Below are positions 1-12,520 of a stretch of 64,000 nt of DNA, in pieces. This DNA is from Cokeromyces recurvatus (lineage: Eukaryota; Mucoromycota; Mucoromycetes; Mucorales; Mucoraceae), in NCBI RefSeq assembly GCF_025118155.1, contig NW_026251387.1, positions 1,005,001 to 1,069,000 on the forward strand, given 5' to 3'. The translations under genes and the position numbers were made by a program. Below the pieces are notes generated by a model. It made no database searches. It was not told the DNA's origin and saw only the letters and a program-made list of their open reading frames with translations. Numbering within the stretch: the stretch's first letter is position 1; every line of letters begins with the position of its first letter.

Positions 1-2
1 TT

Positions 3-720
3 AAAACCATGCTACATATGGCTAAATTATTGTTCATGCGTGATAGATTACATATCCTACAAGCTCAATTTTTGTTACCTTCCTTAGGTTTACCTATAGA
101 TACTCTTTTATCTCAATTACTATCACTTCTACAAGATTCCACTACTAAATTTCTATGATCGAAATTCTTATTATCTAACCTAGTTTGGAAAAACTGTCAA
201 CTTGAAACATAATCTTTAACACTCAAACAAACTTAAACAATAAATTAAATTCTATAGATAACACAGCTAAGATCAACATAGAAGTACTCCTAATAAATCA
301 AAGTTACTAACACAATATTGACCAATTATCTCGTTAGATCCTATACTTCGTTAAATGTAATTGATGCATTCGTTGGCGCCTTGAATAGTTACCTGGTGGT
401 CCATTCAACTTATTGCCCAAAGCACTCTAAATCACTTTTGACAAAGCAACATACCATCTATTATCTCCAAATATGCTATCAACTTCAAATGTCTGAAACT
501 ATTGAGGATCCTCTCTTATTTATCTTGAATCAGCTGCTTACAGAATAACCACGCACATACTCTAGCATACTTTCTTAGTTTGTCCGTTGACCAGTTATTT
601 GTGCAATCCTTCATGAGCTTGATTACCTTTTTTACCACAAAAATTTACCTATACTGCCATCACAACTTAAACAGTAATTCCTTGACTGGCTCCTCTCAAT
701 AACTACATTATGTACATTTT
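3..720 (+). pseudogene. Decayed non-LTR retroelement C-terminal region
   Basis: An open frame at 3-158 runs in from the left edge and encodes a leucine-rich stretch including HMAKLLFMRDRLHILQAQF. It ends at a TGA, after which the same frame stays protein-like for about 20 codons (residues such as SKFLLSNLVWKNCQLE), so the TGA looks like a point mutation. A second piece, at 318-548 and continuing with stops to about 700, contains DPLLFILNQLL and then PVICAILHELDYL. The latter aligns well with the open frame at 60397-60633 (DPLFYLLNLL, PSICAILLEMDYL). One in-frame stop here sits where the other copy has Trp. I assign it to a reverse-transcriptase retroelement only from remembered Mucorales proteins; the catalytic domain lies outside the window. 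Confidence 0.45.
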
Positions 721-894
721 TAACTTCCTTTCTTTTTTCATTTTTTATCCTTGTTCCTTGAGGGATTTTTTAGTATCTTTTATCATTGATGACCTCACCC
801 GGGCAATTTGGATATAATTAATATCTTGTGCACAATGTTGGGTTTTCCAAAGTTTAAATAAAAATAATTGTTTCAAAGTACACATGCGTTCATA

Positions 895-899
<5 letters not shown>

Positions 900-928
<29 letters not shown>
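900..928. repeat. Poly(A) tract
   Basis: About 29 consecutive A lie downstream of the retroelement relic. This could be the fossil 3' tail of a target-primed insertion, or ordinary homopolymer drift in AT-rich DNA. The stretch 929-1179 up to the next gene is T-rich with no coding signal. Confidence 0.6.
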
Positions 929-931
<3 letters not shown>

Positions 932-1179
932 GTATACAAATTTATATAATCTCCAAATTCTTTTCTCCTTTTTTTTAAAAAAAAATAAATAAAGGCTAAA
1001 TATACCTGTGTAACAAGTTTACTATTAATTCCTCTCCTTTTCTCCGCTTTTATCATTATCTTTTTTCTCTTTTTTCCTACTCCCTTTTTTTTTTTTTTTG
1101 TATTGTGTGTATATATAGGTCACCTTTTTATTTTAGTAATTATTTCCTTTTCCTTTCCTTTTTTTTAAGTTAAAAAGTC

Positions 1180-4008
1180 ATGAAAGAAACAGCAAACCCA
1201 TCAAGACAATTGACGGGACCTGTTTATCCATCTTCATCAGCAACAAGGTTCCTATTTATTTATTTATTTATTTATTAAAAAAAAGTAGCTTTTATTAAAT
1301 ATTATATTTATATGTATATGTATAACATAAGAGATTTGGATATTGTATTTGAAGATGATCAATATAATTTAAACTTCCTAACTCCAAAATCCACCTATTC
1401 AACTCCTTTTTCTTCGCCAGCAAACATCATTTATAACACCAATCCTATCCCTAGGAGACCTAGAGCGGGTACAATGCCCTCTTTTATTCAGCCAGTTGAC
1501 CTACCAACCAATACCTATTTACTAAATACACTTAATGCCTCAAATAGTAATGGCCGACATCGTTCTGGTTCATTAAATTTACCTATTTGGTCAGACCAAC
1601 AACAAAGTTTAGAAAATGATATTGCTCGCACTATGCGTTCCTTAGGCTTAGAAGATGAAGATGGAACAACCACGAATCCTTTATTTCATCACCAATCACC
1701 ACCTGAGTTTCATTTACCAAGCCGATCCCTTTTGTCAGGTAGCAATCGTAGTAGATCGTATTCTGTGAATACATGTGAAGTAAATGTGCAACAGCAGAGT
1801 TTTTTGATAAATCGACCAAGAGCATCAAGTATGGGACGTGCCGATCGTCTCTTAACGGCAGGGCTTTGGGGAGGAAGAGCTTCTCCATTATTAGTATCGA
1901 TGCGTGAGGAAGATGAGCAGCAAACATTATCATTAGGTGATTCAGAATTATTAGCTAACATGTTAAATCAAAAGGAAGAAGATCAGATTATTTATGTTCC
2001 TGCTGAGGTATGTTAAAAAAAAAGAAAGAAAGAAACTATATGAATACGCGTTAAAACAATTTTATTCGCTCTTTTTTTTTTGTATATACATATATTAGAG
2101 GCCCTATTTTAGTCAATCAACACCAACTTCTTCAGTACAGCATCGTGAGTTCATATCACGCTCTTTATGGGTTGGCAATATTGACTCTACAATCACCATT
2201 GATATTCTTACTCAAGTCTTTTCAGTTTTTGGGCCTGTCGAGAGTGTTCGTCTCCTAGCAGAAAAAGAATGTGGTTTCGTTAATTTTTTTAGGGCAGAAG
2301 ATGCAGTAAGAGCTAAGGAAGAGGTATTGGATCGAATGGGCGGTCGTATAGGTCAATGTATAGTTCGTATTGGGTTCGGCAAAATAGGTACTGAACCAGA
2401 TCATCAGGTAGCAACTCGAGCATTATGGGTAGGCCACCTACCAAATAGTATTACACCTACTATATTGCATGCCATGTTCTCCAGGTTTGGTGCTATTGAA
2501 TCGGTACGTGTCCTGTCGCACAAAAACTGTGGTTTTATTAATTTTGAAACAATTGAGAGTGCAGTAAGAGCAAGGGATGCAGTTCTAGCAAATGAAGTAG
2601 ATGTCGCTAGAGTTGGTTTCGCTAAGATACCTAGCATTAAACAGGAGGATGATGAAGCTTTGTCGTTAATGGATCCAACAACGACAGTCTGGCAAAATGA
2701 GATTTATGAATATATGATACAGTTCGGTGTTAATGAACAAACAGCAAAATCATTTGTAAAAGGTATTCAAAAAAAAACAATAGGGATAAATATGTTTATA
2801 TATTAATTTCAATGGGTGTATATTAGATTTGAAGATTGCCTCACATGTTTATTTTGATTTTATACCTTCAGTTCCTGAGCTGAGTGTTAATCGGAAGTTA
2901 CTTGATGCAAATCGACTTCGAGAAATGCGTAAAAAAATTGATAGTGCACCCAATAACGGAAGAGAAGAAGCAGAAGCTATTGCCTTTCAATGTATGGATT
3001 GTATTGCAGAAATTAGTAGTGGTAACCATAAAGCTTAACTTCAATATGTTTTATCATTCTAACTCTATTATAATAGATTATATTGGCAATACTCTTGTTC
3101 AACGATTATTTGAGAAATGTAGTGAAGAGACAAAAACAAAACTATTAGAACGTATAGCACCTCATTTAGCTGCTATCAGTATTCACAAAAATGGTACTTG
3201 GGCAACACAAAAGATAATTGATCTTGCAAAGTTACCAGAACAAGTGCATATAATTAATACACATCTTCAACCTTATATCCCACCCTTATTGCTAGATCAA
3301 TTTGGTAATTATGCAGTTCAATGTTGTCTTCGTATCAATGATCTTCAAAGTTCTCAATTTGTATTTGATGCCATGGTAGAAAAATTAATGACAATTGCAC
3401 AAGGTCGATTTGGCGCAAGATCCATGCGTGGCATACTGGAAAGTGAATATGCGACATCATATCAAAAAGTATATACACATTTATAAATAGTATATTATAT
3501 ATCTATTATGTATTAATCTATGTTTTTTTCTATATATGCATATATTTAGAAATTTGTAGCAGCTTCACTTTGCCAAAATGCAGTTGCATTATCTACTAAT
3601 ACCAATGGTGCGTTACTTTTATCCTGGTTGATAGAATCAACGGACATTGAGAATCGCATTCAAGCCATTACAGGCCGACTTATGGGACATCTGCCCCAAT
3701 TATGTGCCCACAAATTAGGCTCGCAAATTATTTATAAACTAATTAATCAAACAAGTGAACTAGTAGCCCAAGAGATGCTTTTAAACGAGTTGTTAACAAG
3801 ACAGGATATCTTAATGGAAGTTTTGTCGGATCAAGTACGTGGACTTGTTTTCATTCAAAAGTTACTTTCTTGCCCTGCTTTGACAGTAGATCAAAGAAAA
3901 ATATTATCAGGTAGAGTATGTGAGAAGCTTGAAAAGTTAAATGGGCCTGGACATAAAAAACTTTTAAGCTTGTTATTAGAAGATAAAATTACTATGCTTG
4001 ACCAATAA
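1180..4008 (+). CDS. JSN1/PUF-family mRNA-binding protein (two RRMs plus Pumilio repeats)
   Basis: Six exons fit the reading frame: 1180-1247, 1332-2007, 2099-2762, 2826-3021, 3077-3468 and 3550-4008. After a serine-rich, low-complexity N-terminus come two RRM-type domains. The first has SLWVGNIDS and CGFVNFF; the second has ALWVGHLPNS and CGFINFE. Pumilio-type helical repeats follow, including DYIGNTLVQRLFEKCS, KNGTWATQKIIDLA and LLLDQFGNYAVQCCL. The RRM-then-PUF order is that of the yeast JSN1/PUF2 group, which binds mRNA 3' ends and acts in post-transcriptional control, partly near mitochondria. The start ATG at 1180 opens a short exon that splices in frame. The start of exon 4 is uncertain: an acceptor at 2871 would also keep frame, but the 63-nt intron ending at 2825 matches the local intron size. 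It converges with the pinin gene, with 230 bp between stops. Confidence 0.85.
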
Positions 4009-4238
4009 GCAGGTTTATATAAACATGATAATCATACCCCTCATTCCTATTTACAAAAGAAAAAGAGATAAATTTGTAACTTTCCCCCCTTTGTTATTCA
4101 GGCAATAAGTAGCATATGTATACAAATACTTTTTTTTTTTTTTTGTTTGTTTCCTTAAAGAAAAAGAAAGAAAATTATACGTTATAATAAAAATATAATG
4201 GATTTATTATTACCCTCAAAAATATGTATATTTTATGA

Positions 4239-5061
4239 CTAATTATCTTTATTATTTTCTTCTGAACTTTTATTTTGATGGTGACGATCATCATGATCTG
4301 ATTCATCATTTTTCATTTCAAAGCGTTTTCTCGCCTCTGATGCTTTTTCTTTTTGTGTTTTAATTATTTCCTCCATCTCCTTTGTTAATTTTGCTGGTAA
4401 GTAATATAAGGTAGGTTGAGCAACATTCGTTTTTAAAAAATTTGCTAATTTTTCATTTTGGATAATTTCAGCTAGTTCCTAGAATGATGAGAGTAAATTT
4501 AATGTCAACAATTCATGTATACATTACACTATTTATTTATAGTTTTACCTTCTTTTCCTCCCACATTTTCTGCTCTATTTGCTTCTTTTGTTCTGCTAAT
4601 CGCATTTTTTCCTCTTTACGAGCTTTAAGTTTTTCAGCTAACTGTTTCTTTTCTAATTCTAATCGTTCATGTAACTTTTCGTTAATGGCCTGTCTTTTCT
4701 TATCCTAAACAATTAATGTCAGCTTCTCTATATAAACACAAAGTTGACAAATATATATATATATATATATATGTATATCTTACAATTTCGCTTGTTTTTT
4801 CTGTTTCATCTTTAAATTTATTTAATGTGCCTAATAGAGCACCGAATAATCGTCTATTACGATTCTTCCCTGCTTCTGTATCATCTAAACGTGGCCTCTT
4901 TATCTATAATAAATAATCAGTAAAATTGACAAAAATAAGTCTCATTTGTAAAATACCTCTTCTGTACTTGATGTGTTATCTTCAGATGTTGTATCGGTAG
5001 GACGTTTACGTTCTGAACTTAAAGAATGTGCAGGTATAATTATACTGGATGGGACTACCAT
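4239..5061 (-). CDS. Pinin/SDK/memA-domain protein
   Basis: Four exons read from an ATG at 5061 down to a TAG at 4239. A short Ser/Thr-rich leader (MVVPSSIIIPAHSLSSERKR) precedes a core containing RNRRLFGALLGTLNKFKDE, the hallmark opening of the pinin/SDK/memA domain. A Lys/Glu/Arg-rich helix follows (INEKLHERLELEKKQLAEK, then QKKQIEQKMWEEK). The last exon carries LANFLKTNVAQPTLYYLPAKL and an acidic/histidine tail. In animals pinin is a nuclear splicing and exon-junction-complex-associated protein; fungal members are shorter and poorly studied. I infer a nuclear RNA-processing role. The roughly 180-residue length fits a minimal fungal version holding the core domain. Confidence 0.8.
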
Positions 5062-6232
5062 TTTGAAAATAAAAAAAAAAGAGAAGAAAGAGAGAGAAAA
5101 AAAAAAATAAGAAAATAAACTCGCGCGTCAATTAAAAATTTTACTTTGTGTTTTATACCAAAAATTCATCATCGTTTTTTGACAAGATATCCATTATTTA
5201 TTTGTGTGTTAGATAATACTCCTTTCATTTTCATTGCATGTTTTATTTCAGTCTATAATTTAGTTTTATACAGGTCTTTTTTTTTATTGTTATACTCTTA
5301 TTTAACGCTTTTTTTTTTAGCCATTCATAATAAAGTCTCTATATCTTTAACGGCTAAAATGTATTTCTTACTTTATTAAGTATACATTATAATTTGATTT
5401 TAGAGTTTACTTTACTATTAATTGAAATTTTAGATTTTTAATCTAAAGCTTCTATAAGTTAGTAGTATCTAAGAGTCTCTTTAAAAATGAATAAACTTTT
5501 GACACCTCATATACTAGACTACATATTTTATTACCCGGAAAGGTACTAAGGGATGTGCAAACATATTTGAGCTTTAGGGAGATAGGTATAGAACATAGTA
5601 CGTATATAAAAAAAAAAATAGTTAAATATGGCTTCTTCTTTTTATCTTAGCTAAAAGAATTCAGATCATTAATAATAAGTGTCCAGTTTCGTTTTGATAG
5701 AATATCTATTTTTACACACATTGTTATCAAAAGCCGACAATTTTATATCAGTACGTCTAATCAACAAGTAGTAATCTTTAATAATTTATCTTTGTTATTA
5801 TTTGATCCAAAAATAAATAACCGAGAGAGAAAGAGAGAGGGAGTCCTTCTTTTGATTCTCATAACAATAATCCCTTACCAGTTATAATTCATTGAACCTC
5901 TTTCACAACGTCAAAAAAAAGTATAATAATAATATTGTCAGATTTAATCAGTAAACAGTGAAACAAGAAGGTTCAATTATTATAATATTTATGTATCTTC
6001 TTCAACTTTTGTCATGGTATGACAAGCTAGTTTGGATATAACATTATAAATACAAGTAGAATGTGAAATAAAAAGACTGACACTTCTACTTCTTCCATAT
6101 AATCATTAGCGCCTATTATACTTTATAATAATTAATTGCAACCATGGTCGTCTTCGTTGTAAAGGGCACAACACTTATAAGATTAAAATACAATGAGAGG
6201 AGGGCAATAAAATAAAAATAAAAAATTAGAGT
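5062..6232. other. Intergenic AT-rich DNA
   Basis: No gene is supported here. The short frames at 5146-5379 are hydrophobic, AT-driven translations without recognisable motifs. There are A/G-rich runs next to the pinin start that are probably its promoter, and a GA-rich stretch near 5823-5842. Confidence 0.5.
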
Positions 6233-6305
6233 GTTTCCAGCCGGGCTCGAACCGGCGATCTTCACTATGTGAAAGTGACGAGTTAAACCACTTCTCCATG
6301 AAAAC
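6233..6305 (-). tRNA. tRNA-Val (anticodon CAC)
   Basis: On the minus strand a 73-nt cloverleaf folds without an intron. The acceptor stem is GTTTTCA paired with TGGAAAC, with one G-T pair. The anticodon stem TCACT/AGTGA carries loop TTCACAT, giving anticodon CAC. The T-arm is GCCGG-TTCGAGC-CCGGC. No CCA is encoded, as expected in a eukaryotic nuclear tRNA. Confidence 0.93.
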
Positions 6306-7083
6306 GCTCCTTGAAAATTTTCTTTTAGAATTATAATCAATGCTTTTGAAAAAGAAAAGTCACGTGACCAACTTCCATTTTTAGTATCTTCGTTGTCAAT
6401 CTTGTGTGACTATCTTATTGAAGGCTTAAATATTTGATTGATGGTGAATCACCCTGTATGAATTTTTTTTTTCTTAAAAATAATTCGTCGGCTACTTCTA
6501 GCAACATACTTAATGATAGAAAATGCTTCTTTTTTATTATTGGATGATTGACAACTATTTATATATATAATAATATATTTGTATATGTTATTTAATAACT
6601 TCATTTTCCTATTGCTGATTTATTTGATACAATTTATAGAAAACCTAAGTTACCCTTTTTTTCAATTTTCATATGTTATACAAATGAAAAAAAAAGAAGA
6701 ATGAAAACCTTAACTATACAAAGTTGAAATAATATAAAATAGTATATTATGTAGCATTGATTCAGGATAAATATATTTTTGAATCTAAATGATAGTAAAT
6801 ATAATAATCTCCCCTTTTTTTCTTTACGTATGTGGACCGTAATAAACTGTATTTTTGACCTTACGTTAGCAGATGATAGTTTCTCCTATAATCTATTTTT
6901 TAACTTCCGCCTTATCTTTTTTTATTTTTATTTTTTTTTTTTTTACCTATCTTTTATCCAAAAAAAAAAAAAATAATAATAATAAAAGATCGAATAATCT
7001 GCCCTTTATTTTTTTCTTATATTTTTCTAAAAAAAAACAAAACCAAAAAAAAAAAATTTGCTCTTTTCTTTCTCTTTTATAAC
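6306..7083. other. Intergenic region upstream of the ammonium transporter
   Basis: It is AT-rich with alternating T and A homopolymers, ending in a CT-rich tract (near 7060-7080) directly before the ATG at 7084. Such pyrimidine tracts are common just upstream of fungal start codons. No coding or RNA gene was seen. Confidence 0.45.
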
Positions 7084-9600
7084 ATGTCAACAAATACAAC
7101 AGAGTTACCAAATATAGGTTCAGTGACAGCATATAATATTAACGATGGTGACACTGGTTGGGTTATGATTTGTTCAGCACTTGTCTTTTTAATGGTATTT
7201 GATGGGCAAATAAGTGCTTAGACTGTATACTTACTTTTTTTTTTTTTGATTTCCCTCAGTCACCTGCTCTAGGTTTTTTTTATGCAGGTCTTGCAAGAGC
7301 AAAAAACGCTTTATCTTTAATGTATTTAACAGTTATGTCAGTAGCTATCGTTTCCTTTCAGGTAATTAAATTAAATGCAAAGAATTATATACACAAATAC
7401 ATACATATTTTCCTAAACTTTATATTATTTTAGTGGTATTTAATTGGATACTCGCTTACATTTTCTAATACTGGAACACCTTTTATTGGAGATTCAAGTA
7501 ATAATTTGTAGAAAAAAAATATCATCGTTAGTAATAGATATCTGACACCTATAATAGAGCATTTCTTGTTAAGAGGTGTAGGAAAAGCACCTCATTTAAC
7601 TGGAGAAACAATTCCCGCATCCGCATTCATGTTGTTTCAATGCATGTTTGCCGCTATCACACCAGGTATAGTTTTTTTTTTTATTATACTTGAGATATAT
7701 TTTTTAAGTTTCTTGTGACTAATTTTTTTGTTATTATTAGCATTGGCATTTGGATCTGCCGCGGAACGTATGTCGGTAAGATAAAATTTAACATATTAAT
7801 CATAGCAACTAGTTGATTGTCTTTAATAGCTAGGTCCTGCTACTTTATTTATTTTTCTTTGGACAACTTTAGTTTATGGTAATTACAATAGAACATTTGC
7901 ACTTGGAATATTATTTTAACCCCCCTTTTTTTTAAGATATTATTACAAATTGGGTTTGGAGCAGTACAGGCTGGCTTTACAAATTAGGTGTGATGGATTA
8001 TGCAGGGTAAAAAAAATATACATATACAGATGTATTTTTTTAATTCATAAAAGTTGCTTATATATTTATATACATATATATATATATTTAATAGTGGAAC
8101 TCCTGTTCATATTTCTAGTGGTTTAGCAGCAGGTAATACTATTATATATTTATGTATATATTGTATATACATGCTAATATTCTTTTAAAAATAGTCGCTT
8201 ATGCTATGGTTGTTGGTAAACGTAGAGACTATAATGAAAATGTGAATACACCCCACAATGTATCCTTTGTGTTCTTAGGCTTAGCTCTTATGTGGTTTGG
8301 TAGGTGACCTATGTTTCTTTCTTCTTCTTCTTCTATAAATACATCTAAACTCATTATTATTATTGTTATGATTTTTTTTTTCATAGGCTGGTTGGGATTT
8401 AATGCCGGTAGTGCTTTAGCCGCTAATGCCCGTAGTGTTCATTCCCTCATTTGTACTCACCTTTCAGCCTGTACAGCTGCTATAGTCTGGGTCCTAATGG
8501 ATTATCAACATACTCGTAAATGGAGTATTATTGGTCTTTGTACAGGTGCCGTTGCTGGTCTTGCTACGATTACTCCTGGTTCAGGCTTTGTCTCTCAAAG
8601 CAGTTCTCTTGCCTTTGGAGCCTTTGGATCCATTATCTCGAACATTATCATTCGTTACAAACATCGTCTAGGATTTGATGATGCTCTTGATGTCTTTGCT
8701 GTTCATTACATTGGAGGACTTGTGGGGCTTGTGTTAACCGGTATCTTTGCCCAACGATGGGTGATTGCACTTAGTTATCCTGATAATACGCCACTCGATT
8801 CTATACCACTTGGTGGCTGGCTAGATGGTAATTGGATTCAAGTACCTGTCCAGCTAGCTGCTATTGCCAGTGTATCTGCGTGGTCCTTTGTGATAACGTA
8901 TATTATCTTGGTCGTCTTGAACAAGTTCCCCTTCTTGAAATTAAGATTAGCAGATGAAGATGAAATTATTGGTACTGATTGGGCTGAGATGGGTGAGCGT
9001 GCCTATGGCTATTTACCAATGGATGAAGAGCAGGCTCGTATCCAACAAATGGAGGAAGAAAACAGATGTCGTTTAGAAGAAGCTGAAGAGGCTGCGATAG
9101 AGCATGGTCGTGAAGTCAATTTAGATGAGCATGTAAATGGCACTTTAAATAGACAAGTCCGCAATCCTAGTGGAATTGATTTACATCTTCATACTGTACC
9201 TTCAAGTACATCCACTGCACGACGTATTGGTGGTGGCTTTAACTTGCGTCACTTAATAATGGCTAGAAAGAAATCAAAGAGGACTCATAATGCATCCGTT
9301 GGCGGTGCGTTTAGTATGGAAGAACCTGTTATATTAAATTATGGACAAAATGAAAAAGAAATGGGTGGAAGCTTGTCAAAGGAATTAGATGCTGCCACTC
9401 GTCCTCCAACAGAAAAATTACATCAGACTCAATCACATCAGTCAAGTGCGCATGAATTACAAGATATAACGCATCAGTCTACACCGAATTTCTTTTATTA
9501 TGATCTAGATGAAGCTGGACCAAGTACTACGGCTACAAATAGCGGACAAAATACACCCACTAATATCGAGGATTTAGAGGAAAAAAAAACATATAAATAA
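7084..9600 (+). CDS. Ammonium transporter, Mep/Amt family
   Basis: A plasma-membrane ammonium permease of the Amt/Mep/Rh family. About ten exons join in frame, with the first at 7084-7194, then 7260-7361, 7434-7497 and so on; the long last exon starts at 8387. Family signatures are visible: SPALGFFYAGLARAKNALS in the first helices, DYAGGTPVHISSG with the first pore histidine, WFGWLGFNAGSALAAN, and DDALDVFAVHYIGG with the second pore histidine. Both twin-His residues are present, as in Mep2/AmtB. After the last helix there is GTDWAEMGERAYGYLPMDEE, corresponding to the conserved C-terminal region of Mep2-type proteins. It is followed by an unusually long, low-complexity cytosolic tail of roughly 180 residues, likely regulatory. 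It converges with the methyltransferase gene with 87 bp between stops. Confidence 0.93.
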
Positions 9601-9687
9601 GAATAGTAATAATAGTACTAATAAATAAATATATGCAATAATTATATACATACAATATATATATATGTATAAAGGAATAGATTTTTA

Positions 9688-11187
9688 TTAGTTTACAAAA
9701 TCTTCATAAGTTTCCATAACATTCATAGCTTCTAAATCGTGATTATCTAAATTAAATTCAGGCTCATAAAGACATGAATATTCAGGTTTATGATCTGGCA
9801 TCATTCCAGGTGTATAATTATAATTATATGTTTGTTCGTGTAATTCCCAAATACCACGACGCATTAAAGGTCCTGTTTCTTGTTGCTCCTTAAATCTATT
9901 TATATCATTAGGGTCGCTTAATTCAACTCCATCTGTAGCTGTCACTTCAACATAGATCGTATAACTTCGCATATCATTTACAATACATCGCATCCATCCA
10001 CGAATCTGTTGTCGTGCATTTACTGCCAAAGGTTCCTTAAACAAAAATCTAACTTGTTGCCAGTGTGTACGCTCAGCTGCGGGCCCTGTGGACATCTCAA
10101 TGGTTGTGCCCTCATTCGTGCTTGCAAACAAAAGATCAAACCAGCCTGCAACACCATGCATAAGGCCAGTATATTGTGCTGTCCATTCAAAAGGAATTGT
10201 TAAATCTTGTAGCTCAGCTACAGTAATTGTAGTAAAATCAACATTGTAACCATTAAAAGGTGTTGTAATCAAGTTATTTGGATCAAAATGACCAACGACC
10301 GGCATACCAAACATTTCATCGCGAGCATCTTTATATAGTGAAGTAAGATCAATACCATAAAATGATTGTTGTTCCCTAAAGAGCCCGTTATATAAATAAT
10401 AGATATCAATTTAAATAATGTGACATAATTTTTACCAGAAACGAGCTTTAGCCATCGTTTCGCTCCATAACGTAGCATCCGTAAAAGGAGCAAGGAAAAT
10501 AGTACCCTTTGAAGGAAATAAGGCTCCTCCTGGTTTCAAATAATGATCTCTTGCATAAACATAACTTTCCAACTAAATATACGAATAGTTATAATTATAG
10601 TAGTAAGTAATTAAACAAGCTCACTTTACCATTCTTTCATGAAATAAGAGTACGCCAATAGGTTCAGAAATAATAGTATCCACTTGAGGAATAGGTAAAT
10701 CAGGATCTTCAATTTTAGCTACATAAAAAAAAAAAAAAAAGGAAAAAAAAATAATTTAATATTTTCTAACTTTTCCCTTCATCATATACTAATTTACCAT
10801 TAATAACTTCAATTTTATCTTTTAAGAAAGCATTTCTATTTGGATCCGAAACTAACTTTTTCATCTTGCCAGCCATTGCTGATGCTTCAACTGCGTAAAC
10901 TTTTTTGGCTCCTGCTTGGACAGCAAAATAAGAGAGGATACCAGACCCAGCACCAACATCTAAGACAAGTTTATCCTTAAAAGATGTTGGTCCGTTCAAA
11001 AGGATAGAGGAACGGTAGGTCGAGGTACGAACTGTATCTTGAAGCATATTTTGCTAATGAAGTAATTAGCAAAACAAAACAAAAATAACTATATAATTGA
11101 ATTGACTCTTACTTGGTGCTGAAGTTGAGCATAGTAACCAAAATATTGTGGATCGCGTTGTTCCACACCAGGAATGTTAGAGGACAT
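9688..11187 (-). CDS. Type I protein arginine methyltransferase, PRMT4/CARM1-like
   Basis: An S-adenosylmethionine-dependent enzyme predicted to make asymmetric dimethylarginine. Reading from the ATG at 11187, exons give [14 protein letters not shown], then [16 protein letters not shown], the SAM-binding motif [21 protein letters not shown] with the acidic post-I VYAVEAS, and the double-E loop region SEPIG...FHERMLES. The C-terminal barrel then contains the THW loop ([12 protein letters not shown]). Similarity is strongest to CARM1/PRMT4: the [19 protein letters not shown] entry and the VHGLAFWFD-like segment (here [12 protein letters not shown]). A long acidic tail ends ...METYEDFVN. The N-terminal extension typical of animal CARM1 is not evident; see the separate note on a possible upstream exon. 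It is divergent from Dr1 across about 490 bp. Confidence 0.85.
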
Positions 11188-11200
11188 TAGATGATAAATA

Positions 11201-11264
11201 CTAGAAAAAAAAAAAAAAAAAAAAAGGGAAAAAAAAGAAGGGGGTTTATTCAGTCACACGTTAC
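11201..11264 (-). other. Possible intron upstream of the PRMT start
   Basis: On the minus strand a GTAACG donor at 11264 and a strong pyrimidine-tract acceptor ending at 11201 bound a 64-nt interval, the usual intron size here. If used, the downstream reading passes through the ATG at 11187 in frame, so the gene could have an additional 5' coding exon or a spliced 5' UTR. Whether it is coding cannot be settled by eye. Confidence 0.35.
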
Positions 11265-11680
11265 CATTTTTTTTTATGATAAATTTCGCGTTGATGCCAT
11301 AATACAAATAAATAATAATAATGGCTTTTTAGCATATTAATTATTTTCTAAATAGCTTTAATACATGGTAGGTTGAGTGAGGTTATTAAGAATAAGAAAG
11401 AAATTTGATATTTAATAATGGAATATTTATATATTTAAATTCTTCAATTTTTATTCACACTTTATGCTTATTATTTTCTTATTTGATAAGTAACACTACT
11501 TCATTATCATATTATTTTCTTGTATCAGTTTAAAATTTGTTATAGTTATGAAAGCCACAACTATAAAACATTTGGTCACAATATAAAAAAGGAAAAATTA
11601 AATTCAATTAGAACAGTTTTTTTTTATCTTTTTTTATTTTTTATTTTTTTTTTATTATTATTATTTCTCAATAAAATACA

Positions 11681-12290
11681 ATGAGTGATAACGAGCGTTC
11701 TGCGCCTACTAGCGATGATGATCTTTCACTTCCCAAAGGTAAGAGTGTTAAAAAAAGGACTTTAAAAGTAATCAACTAAATAAGCATTCAATAGCTACTG
11801 TTCAAAAATTAATAAATGAAATGATGCCAGAAGACATTGTCTGTGCAAAAGACACTCGCGATCTATTAATTGATTGCTGTGTTGGTAACCATGATTAAAA
11901 TTCAGTAAAATAAAAACATGTCGTAACTCTTAATCAATATAGAATTTATTCACTTGATTGCTTCTGAAGCTAATGAAATTTGTGAAAAAGAAACAAAAAA
12001 GACAATTGCTGGAGAGCATGTGATTGCAGCACTACAAGCACTCGGTTTTGAGGAGTATGTTGAAGAAGTAGATGAAGTTTTCAAAGAACACAAAAAGCAA
12101 CAAAAGGTTCATAGCTACAATTTAAATTATATGCAATTTAATCTAATTTTTTTTTTTCAACTTATTATAGGATCGAGATAGAAAGAGTACAAGATTAGAA
12201 AATACGGGAATCTCAGAAGAGGAATTACTACGACAACAAGAATTACTTTTTGCTCAATCACGTATTAAATATGAAGCACAACAGCAATAA
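11681..12290 (+). CDS. DR1: Negative cofactor 2 beta subunit (Dr1), histone-fold protein
   Basis: Four exons encode a protein of about 140 residues. After an acidic leader (MSDNERSAPTSDDDLSLPK) comes the complete histone fold: ATVQKLINEMMPEDIVCAK, DTRDLLIDCCVEFIHLIAS, EANEICEKETKKTIAGEHV, then ALGFEEYVEEVDEVFKEHK. This is the Dr1/NC2-beta pattern, including the basic/acidic helix after the fold. Dr1 pairs with NC2-alpha (Bur6/DRAP1), binds TBP on DNA and blocks TFIIA/TFIIB entry, repressing or redistributing RNA polymerase II transcription. A short Gln-rich C-terminus follows the last intron. Length and intron positions are consistent and no damage is seen. The AIM32-like gene follows 230 bp downstream on the same strand. 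Confidence 0.9.
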
Positions 12291-12520
12291 TCAATTTGTA
12301 CAGTTTTCTCTTTCTTTTCTTTTTCTTTTTTCTTTAAAATAACAATAATAATAATAACATTACACATTAAAATTTATTTAGCCCAAATATAAGTATTCTT
12401 CTCTTACCCGAACAAGCGCGCTGTCATATATTTGTCTATGTATAAAAATAGGTTATCATTTCTTTCTTTTCCTTGTTGTTTCTCTTTTCTTTTCTTTTCT
12501 TTTTTTTTATTGCTTTAATC

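Noticed and set aside
6116..6340. 74-codon minus-strand frame
   Set aside because: It overlaps the tRNA-Val gene completely; the peptide is a translation of the tRNA.
6873..7132. Overlapping hydrophobic frames on both strands before the ammonium transporter
   Set aside because: They consist of translated T- and A-runs with no motif.
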